8,942 nt of DNA from an uncultured Saprospiraceae bacterium (GTDB lineage: Bacteria; Bacteroidota; Bacteroidia; Chitinophagales; Saprospiraceae): contig CALCMV010000281.1 of assembly GCA_937967535.1 (NCBI GenBank), forward strand, positions 1-8,942, read 5' to 3'. This document shows positions 4,937-8,942 of the stretch, one piece after another. The translations under genes were made by a program, and so were the position numbers. The notes below the pieces were generated by a model. The model made no database searches, was not told the DNA's origin, and saw nothing but the letters and a program-made list of their open reading frames with translations. Every line of letters starts with the position of its first letter. Within the stretch, counting starts at the first letter, position 1.

Positions 4937-6278
4937 ATTTTAGTGTCATTATTTTTTGGTGATATTCTTCTAAGGATATTTTATCAAAATTATCATCATT
5001 ACACATTTTCAATAATAATTCATCTTGTTTTCTGCCTTGTTTCATGGCTTGATTGTAAGGCAATTTGGGTTGGAATGTTACCAGTGAATACTTTGAGTAA
5101 TAATCGGGGAATTGTTGCTCCAATTGCATTTCGATATTGCGTTTTCGCATAAATGCTGCGTCATCTACATGGTCGCGCATTTCATAAAAATTATCAATTG
5201 CCAAATCTGCGATGGCATCTGCATTGTGTTTTCTTTTTTCTTGAAATGCCGCAAAAACTTGTTCCCAATCCGCACCGTATTCTTCCAATGTTTCATCAAA
5301 AATCCGTACATCTTCCAAAGAGGCGTTCATGCCCTGCCCGTAGAAAGGAACGATAGCATGAGCAGCATCGCCCATGATGAGCGATTTGCCAAAGGCTTGC
5401 CAGGGATAGCACTTGATAGTACCCAATGTACCAACAGGATTTTCAAAATATTCTTCGTACAAATGCGGAATATGCGGCAATAAAGTAGGATAATATTTTT
5501 CAAAGAAATCTTTTACTTTCTCTTTGGTATTCAGGGTATTAAAGCCCGCTTCGCCTTCATAGGGATGAAACATTGTCAAGGTAAAACTAGCATCCAAATT
5601 CGGCAGCGCAATAATCATAAAATGACCATTGGGCCAAATATGCAAGGCTTCTTTTTCGATTTTCCAAGTGCCGTTTTCTGCAGGTAAAATGGATAATTCC
5701 TTATAACCATGCCGCAAAAAATCCTGAGAATAATTGAATAATAATCGAGTCGTTTGCCCCAGCATACTACGTCTGACTACCGACCCCGCACCATCCGTTC
5801 CAATGACAATTTCTCCCTCATCTTCGCAAAATTCGCCGTCAATTTCGTATTCAATTTTGGCATTTTTTAAATCAACGGTATTCACTTTACAATCAAATTT
5901 GAGTTGAACATTTTCAAATTTATCTGCCTCTTTTATCAATGCCAAATTCAAGCCCGGACGCGAAACCGAGTTGATATAATCTTCTGCCCGACCACTATAC
6001 TTCGACAAAAATGTCTCACCGCCAAGCGGATGAATCATCCGTCCGCGCATAGGGATACATTCCTCCAAAATAGCCGCCTTAATACCCGCCATTTCCAAAG
6101 CCATCAAGCCCCTCGCAGACAATGCCAAATTGATAGAACGCCCTGCATCTTCAAAGCCTTTACGCATATCGGCACGCCTTTCATACACCACGACTTGAAA
6201 GCCCTTTTGAGCCATTCGGACTGCCAATAATGTACCGCACAAACCCGCGCCTACAATGATTATTTTATCCTTTTTCAT
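4935..6278 (-). CDS. kmo: Kynurenine 3-monooxygenase
   Basis: A 447-residue class A flavin hydroxylase. The N-terminal Rossmann motif IIIVGAGLCG carries GxGxxG at 10-15. The second FAD/NADPH motif is IGTDGAGSVVR (about 159-169, DG at 162-163), and the third is MGDAAHAIVPFYGQGMN (302-318, GD at 303-304). SINLALSARG and RGRMIHPLGG are characteristic of KMO, and the RGR arginines lie where the substrate carboxylate is bound. It uses FAD, NADPH and O2 to convert L-kynurenine to 3-hydroxykynurenine. Eukaryotic KMO has a C-terminal membrane anchor; this protein ends in a charged helix and looks soluble or peripheral, as in bacterial KMO. It is downstream of kynU, separated by a 202-base spacer filled by an inverted-repeat element, so transcription through that element matters for its expression. 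Confidence 0.94.
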   Translation of the reverse strand: MKKDKIIIVGAGLCGTLLAVRMAQKGFQVVVYERRADMRKGFEDAGRSINLALSARGLMALEMAGIKAAILEECIPMRGRMIHPLGGETFLSKYSGRAEDYINSVSRPGLNLALIKEADKFENVQLKFDCKVNTVDLKNAKIEYEIDGEFCEDEGEIVIGTDGAGSVVRRSMLGQTTRLLFNYSQDFLRHGYKELSILPAENGTWKIEKEALHIWPNGHFMIIALPNLDASFTLTMFHPYEGEAGFNTLNTKEKVKDFFEKYYPTLLPHIPHLYEEYFENPVGTLGTIKCYPWQAFGKSLIMGDAAHAIVPFYGQGMNASLEDVRIFDETLEEYGADWEQVFAAFQEKRKHNADAIADLAIDNFYEMRDHVDDAAFMRKRNIEMQLEQQFPDYYSKYSLVTFQPKLPYNQAMKQGRKQDELLLKMCNDDNFDKISLEEYHQKIMTLK

Positions 6279-6280
6279 AA

Positions 6281-6317
6281 TGTCAATTAAAATGAAAATA
6301 TCAATGAAAATGAAAAA
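6281..6317 (-). repeat. kmo leader repeat (inverted copy of the cluster 27-mer)
   Basis: Bases 6290-6316 are the reverse complement of the 27-mer found at 7895-7921, 8285-8311 and 8338-8364. On the coding strand the kmo ATG is preceded by ATTTTCATTTTAATTGACAT. The kynU ATG is preceded by almost the same end (TTATTTTAATTGACA), so the two genes share a leader. Confidence 0.7.
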
Positions 6318-6488
6318 CCTAAAAAGGAACCGTCATTCTGAACTGGATTCAGAATCTGCCCGGCTTTTAGCACCATTTTAAACCGAAGCCCTTGTTTGAG
6401 ATTGTGCCGAGACCCGGCAGATTCCAAATCGGGGTTTGGAATGACGGTTCTTTTTGGGGTTTCGGGGAATTGTTTTCATTTTAATTGA
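6283..6488. mobile_element. Nested inverted-repeat (MITE-like) element between kynU and kmo
   Basis: Outer arms: TCAATTAAAATGAAAA (6283-6298) and its exact reverse complement (6473-6488). Inner arms: AAAAAGGAACCGTCATTC (6321-6338) against 6439-6455, identical except for one extra G, then AATCTGCC (6353-6360) against GGCAGATT (6416-6423). Each inner arm folds into its own hairpin: ATTCTGAA-CTGGA-TTCAGAAT (6335-6355) on the left and ATTCCAAA-TCGGGG-TTTGGAAT (6421-6442) on the right. The central part (about 6364-6415) is unique. No transposase or clean target duplication is visible, so it would be non-autonomous. The kynU stop lies inside the right outer arm. It could also act as an RNA structure that tunes kmo expression. 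Confidence 0.65.
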
Positions 6489-7749
6489 TAATCGCTCTCT
6501 TTAAAATTTCATAAAAATTGAAAACATCTTCAAACGAATTATACATCGGCACAGGTGCAACTCTAATCACATCCGGCTCTCTCCAATCTGCAATAACGCC
6601 TTTTTCTGTGATGATTTCAAACAATTTTTTATCCGCATTTTTCACTTGAATAGATAGTTGCGAACCGCGTTGTTTGGGGTCGGAAGGCGTGATAATATTA
6701 ATCACATCATCGCCCAAAGATTTCACCAAAAATTCCATGTAGCCCGTCAGTGCAATGGCTTTTTTTCTTAGTCTGTCCATGCCTGCCTCGTCAAATATTT
6801 TGAGAGAAGCCCATACCGCCGCCATCGCCAAAATCGGCGGATTGCTCAATTGCCATGCTTCGGTCGTGGGCATAGGGTCGAAGGCATCGCGCATCTTGAA
6901 TCGGGTCGTTTTATTGTGTCCCCACCAACCCTCAAATCGCGGAATAGCCGCATCGTGATGATGACGCTCATGCACATACGCGCCACCCATGCCACCCGGT
7001 CCGGAGTTGAGGTATTTATAATTGCACCATACGGCAAAATCGCAATTGCTTTCATGCAAATTCAAAGGCATATTTCCCGCACCATGAGCGCAATCAAAAC
7101 CTACAAAACAGCCTTTTGCATGCCCCCATTCGGTTATTTTTTTGATGTCAAAATATTGTCCTGTATAATAATTAGTATTGCCCAACATCACAAGCGCGAT
7201 TTCATCTCCTTGATTTTCAATGACTTGCTGAATATCTTCGTGGCGCAGACAAACTTCGCCCGGTCTTGCTTTGAGTTCAATCAGACATTCCTTCGGGTCT
7301 AGTCCATGAAACCGTATTTGTGATTCGGCAGCGTATTTATCAGAAGGAAAGGCATCAGCTTCGATGAGTATTTTATTGCGCTTATTTTTTGGTCGGTAAA
7401 AAGAAACCATCATCAAGTGGAGATTCACCGTCAGCGTATTCATCACCACGACTTCTTCGGGTTTTGCGCCGACAACTTTCGCCATCGCATGGGTCAAAAA
7501 TTCATGGTAAGGCATCCAGGGATTTTTAGCATGAAAATGACCTTCTACACCCAAATTTTTCCAATCTAATAACTCTTGTTGGAGTGCTGCCTCAACGGTT
7601 TTGGGTTGCAATCCCAGAGAATTTCCGCATAGATAGACGTATGCTTGCCCGTTTTTTTGTATCGGCAAATGAAATTGTGAACGGTAGGCTCGCAACTCGT
7701 CTTTTTCGTCCATTTGACGGGCAAAAGTAAGGCTGTTTTCGTATTTCAT
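6481..7749 (-). CDS. kynU: Kynureninase
   Basis: A 422-residue PLP enzyme of aminotransferase fold type I, of usual kynureninase length. Landmarks: YLCGNSLGLQPK (39-50) near the N-terminus, NTLTVNLH (104-111) and FPSD (134-137) around the cofactor phosphate and ring, FDCAHGAGNMPL (218-229, with Asp219 and His222 by the PLP), and CNYKYLNSGPGG (242-253), in which Lys245 should form the Schiff base. The C-terminal domain has GWWGH and a final IRVAPVPMYNSFEDV substrate-lobe segment. It cleaves 3-hydroxykynurenine (or kynurenine) to 3-hydroxyanthranilate (or anthranilate) plus alanine. With kmo next to it, the hydroxylated substrate is likely. The leader lacks a Shine-Dalgarno sequence and carries TTTTC/GAAAAT repeats. 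The spacer upstream (7750-7915) could carry its own promoter. Confidence 0.95.
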   Translation of the reverse strand: MKYENSLTFARQMDEKDELRAYRSQFHLPIQKNGQAYVYLCGNSLGLQPKTVEAALQQELLDWKNLGVEGHFHAKNPWMPYHEFLTHAMAKVVGAKPEEVVVMNTLTVNLHLMMVSFYRPKNKRNKILIEADAFPSDKYAAESQIRFHGLDPKECLIELKARPGEVCLRHEDIQQVIENQGDEIALVMLGNTNYYTGQYFDIKKITEWGHAKGCFVGFDCAHGAGNMPLNLHESNCDFAVWCNYKYLNSGPGGMGGAYVHERHHHDAAIPRFEGWWGHNKTTRFKMRDAFDPMPTTEAWQLSNPPILAMAAVWASLKIFDEAGMDRLRKKAIALTGYMEFLVKSLGDDVINIITPSDPKQRGSQLSIQVKNADKKLFEIITEKGVIADWREPDVIRVAPVPMYNSFEDVFNFYEILKRAIIN

Positions 7750-7753
7750 TTTT

Positions 7754-7791
7754 TGTCAATTAAAATAACAATGAAAATGAAAATGAAAATT
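7754..7791 (-). repeat. GAAAAT repeat in the kynU leader
   Basis: TGTCAATTAAAATAACAATG followed by AAAATGAAAATGAAAAT lies directly 5' of kynU. The first part matches the kmo leader (6281-6294) nearly exactly. Confidence 0.7.
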
Positions 7792-7800
7792 GTAGTACGT

Positions 7801-7843
7801 GAATTACAATAAAAACAGTAATTCTAAATTGATAATCAATTAG
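7801..7843. promoter_or_regulatory. Two small inverted repeats upstream of kynU
   Basis: GAATTAC (7801-7807) pairs with GTAATTC (7818-7824) across 10 bases. Just beyond it AATTGA-TAA-TCAATT lies at 7827-7841. Both lie 50-95 bases before the kynU ATG in the only part of this spacer that is not tandem repeat. This is where an operator for a kynurenine-responsive regulator would be expected, but no regulator gene or known site supports it. Confidence 0.3.
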
Positions 7844-7894
7844 TTATGTTTTAGTATTTTAAGCCACTACTTGCGATAAATTTTTATTTTTTTA

Positions 7895-7921
7895 TTTTCA
7901 TTTTCATTGATATTTTCATTT
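7895..7921 (-). repeat. 27-bp repeat downstream of the four-helix-bundle gene
   Basis: Identical over 27 bases to 8285-8311 and 8338-8364. It includes the stop codon of the four-helix-bundle gene (TGA on the minus strand, 7916-7918). With the upstream copies it brackets that gene in direct orientation. Confidence 0.8.
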
Positions 7922-8275
7922 CCTCTCTTTTTTATTCAAAATCATTTTTGCACTAATTGCAGCTAATTCATCTGCTTCTTTTTGTAAATGACTTCTTTTT
8001 TCACTATTCCCTATTTTTGCATAACTTAGGATTTTCAAAGCTACTTTAGTTTCTTTTAATTCTTTCAAAACAAGTGACATTTTATGGATAAAATCTTTAG
8101 AGGTTGTTGTGCCTTGGGCTTCTCCATAATTTAATGCAGCACTACCGGATGCTCTTAACATTTGGTCAGAATAATACCTTCCGGCAGAATCATTTGGTAA
8201 AGTTTTACAGAAAAAGATACATTCTCCTGCAAACTGTACTAATCTATCCTCAAAATTGAAAATTTTCTCATTCAT
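7916..8275 (-). CDS. Four-helix-bundle protein (23S rRNA intervening-sequence family)
   Basis: A 119-residue, helix-rich protein of the family first described from proteins encoded in 23S rRNA intervening sequences. Typical blocks are FEDRLVQFAGECIFFCKTLP (8-27), YYSDQMLRASGSAALNYGEAQG (34-55) and FIHKMSLVLKELKETKVALK (62-81), then a long final helix. The family forms oligomeric bundles; a nucleic-acid or scaffold role has been proposed, but the function is not settled. It is not in an rRNA gene here but sits between the ACMSD gene and kynU, on the same strand. Identical 27-base repeats lie on both sides, which suggests that it was inserted as a cassette with or between repeats. It has no evident link to kynurenine metabolism. 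The ATG at 8275 starts right after the repeat array. Confidence 0.83.
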   Translation of the reverse strand: MNEKIFNFEDRLVQFAGECIFFCKTLPNDSAGRYYSDQMLRASGSAALNYGEAQGTTTSKDFIHKMSLVLKELKETKVALKILSYAKIGNSEKRSHLQKEADELAAISAKMILNKKERK

Positions 8276-8284
8276 AATTTTAGT

Positions 8285-8378
8285 TTTTCATTTTCATTGA
8301 TATTTTCATTTTCATTGAATTTTCATTTTCATTGTTATTTTCATTTTCATTGATATTTTCATTTTCATTTTCATTTTC
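8285..8378 (-). repeat. TTTTCATTTTCATTGWWA minisatellite
   Basis: Four units of 17-18 bases (8285-8302, 8303-8319, 8320-8337, 8338-8355) follow the pattern TTTTCATTTTCATTG plus ATA, AA, TTA and ATA. They are followed by a pure TTTTCA run (8356-8378). The array fills the spacer between the ACMSD-type gene and the four-helix-bundle gene and includes the stop codon of the former (TGA on the minus strand, 8371-8373). On the coding strand it reads GAAAATGA, rich in overlapping ATG and TGA triplets. Confidence 0.9.
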
Positions 8379-8942
8379 TAATTCTATTTATAAATTTTTC
8401 TTGCTCGTCTCCACATATCCATTTGATGACATTATCACACCAAATTTCCTGATGTTGTTGTTGGGAAATGACACCTTCTTCGACTGCCAAATCTAATAAT
8501 TTTCCGGGATAAGAGGATTGTCTTTCGCTCTCCATTTCGCCGAGAGGGTAGGGGTCGTCCAAGCCTAAAATGATTTGGTCAGTTCCCTTTTGGCGGCGTA
8601 CCATCAAGTCCAACGAAAAGGTATCATGTACGAGTGTGTCAAAATAAATATTGGGATGTCCGACGGCTTTTCGTGGTCGTTCCATGCCTTCAAAAAGGTC
8701 GGGGCGTCCGTCGAAGCCTTGTGTGCGACGACCAATATTTAGGTGGTTGAGTTGACCGCCGTGAGCGAAACAAACGCGTATGTTCGGGTATTTTTCGTAT
8801 AGACCTTCTAAGGTATAAAAATGGTAAGCATCGGCACATTGCGCTATCATCCAAATCAAATGAAAACGCCAAGCACGGTTTTCCAAATGGATAAATTTTT
8901 CACCATCGTAAGGGTGAATTTCGATTGCCAATTTGTACTTGT
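8371..8942 (-). CDS. nbaD: 2-amino-3-carboxymuconate-6-semialdehyde decarboxylase (ACMSD), 3' part
   Basis: Only the C-terminal 189 residues are in the window. The frame stays open through the right edge (KYKLAIEIHPYDGE), so the 5' end lies beyond 8942. It is an amidohydrolase-2 (PF04909-type) TIM-barrel enzyme. The His in EIHPY is a zinc ligand, the His in RVCFAHGG is the proposed catalytic His, and the first Asp of LGLDDPYPLGE corresponds to the metal-bound Asp of the usual GSDYPFPLGE. The N-terminal HxH ligands would be outside. It removes CO2 from aminocarboxymuconate semialdehyde to give 2-aminomuconate semialdehyde, which diverts flux away from quinolinate/NAD. About 145 residues are missing if the length is typical (330-340). 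It is the most upstream visible gene of the minus-strand cluster. The symbol is by analogy with Pseudomonas nbaD. Confidence 0.87.
   Translation of the reverse strand, partial: KYKLAIEIHPYDGEKFIHLENRAWRFHLIWMIAQCADAYHFYTLEGLYEKYPNIRVCFAHGGQLNHLNIGRRTQGFDGRPDLFEGMERPRKAVGHPNIYFDTLVHDTFSLDLMVRRQKGTDQIILGLDDPYPLGEMESERQSSYPGKLLDLAVEEGVISQQQHQEIWCDNVIKWICGDEQEKFINRIRK

Noticed and set aside
5112..5483. Plus-strand open frame of 123 codons inside kmo
   Set aside because: It is antisense to the conserved C-terminal half of kmo; Cys/Phe-rich shadow translation.
6283..6488. Riboswitch in the kmo leader
   Set aside because: It resembles no known class I can recall, and the symmetrical arms fit an inverted-repeat element better.
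6850..7302. Plus-strand open frame of 150 codons inside kynU
   Set aside because: It is antisense to conserved kynureninase motifs and has no family resemblance.
7916..8275. Four-helix-bundle gene as part of a 23S rRNA intervening sequence
   Set aside because: The flanks are protein-coding kynurenine genes, with no rRNA sequence.
8281..8378. Possible CRISPR or replication iterons
   Set aside because: Units are contiguous, low-complexity, and placed between operon genes; there is no replication gene or DnaA-box cluster.

Overview
The window looks like chromosomal DNA of a gliding-lineage member of the Bacteroidota (Saprospirales, Chitinophagales or a relative is my guess). The reasons are a recognisable GldD lipoprotein gene, AT-rich spacers without Shine-Dalgarno sequences, a bacterial ceramidase-like membrane protein, and a eukaryote-like kynurenine 3-monooxygenase/kynureninase pair. 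No rRNA, tRNA, CRISPR array, transposase or phage gene is visible.

Layout. Positions 1-840 hold no credible gene: an imperfect inverted repeat of CACAAAG units (38-114), a very AT-rich stretch (about 280-510) with a recurring AATTTTGAAT word, and a short GC-richer patch (about 530-640). Then come two plus-strand genes: a secreted protein with three SPOR-like repeats (841-2031) and a small TPR protein (2186-2497). A bidirectional terminator (2528-2572) separates them from a convergent minus-strand integral membrane protein of the CREST/alkaline ceramidase family (2621-3493). Divergent from it lie gldD (3596-4201) and moaD (4242-4484) on the plus strand. The moaD stop overlaps the stop of a convergent minus-strand gene.

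The right half (4481-8942) is one minus-strand block. Read in transcription order it is: an ACMSD-type decarboxylase (5' end outside the window), a four-helix-bundle protein, kynureninase (kynU), kynurenine 3-monooxygenase (kmo) and a RidA-family 2-aminomuconate deaminase. Together these cover kynurenine -> 3-hydroxykynurenine -> 3-hydroxyanthranilate, and then the decarboxylating branch from aminocarboxymuconate semialdehyde via 2-aminomuconate to central metabolism. This points to tryptophan/kynurenine catabolism and not only NAD synthesis. The connecting enzymes 3-hydroxyanthranilate 3,4-dioxygenase and 2-aminomuconate semialdehyde dehydrogenase are not in the window and may lie beyond 8942 or elsewhere.

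The most unusual feature is the spacers. Many are built from short tandem repeats, with a different word in each: AAAAATC/ACAGAATC, TTGACGG, GAATAACGG, GAATGAAT, GGTAACTC, and TTTTCATTTTCATTGWWA. The repeats often run into the neighbouring start or stop codon. Between kynU and kmo lies a roughly 200-bp nested inverted-repeat element. Its two inner hairpins differ in sequence but both keep perfect pairing, which suggests selection on structure. The four-helix-bundle gene is bracketed by identical 27-bp repeats inside the kynurenine cluster. An 18-bp palindrome sits in frame inside the gldD signal peptide. I found no multi-gene system that I would call new; the repeat ecology of the spacers is the part most worth following up.
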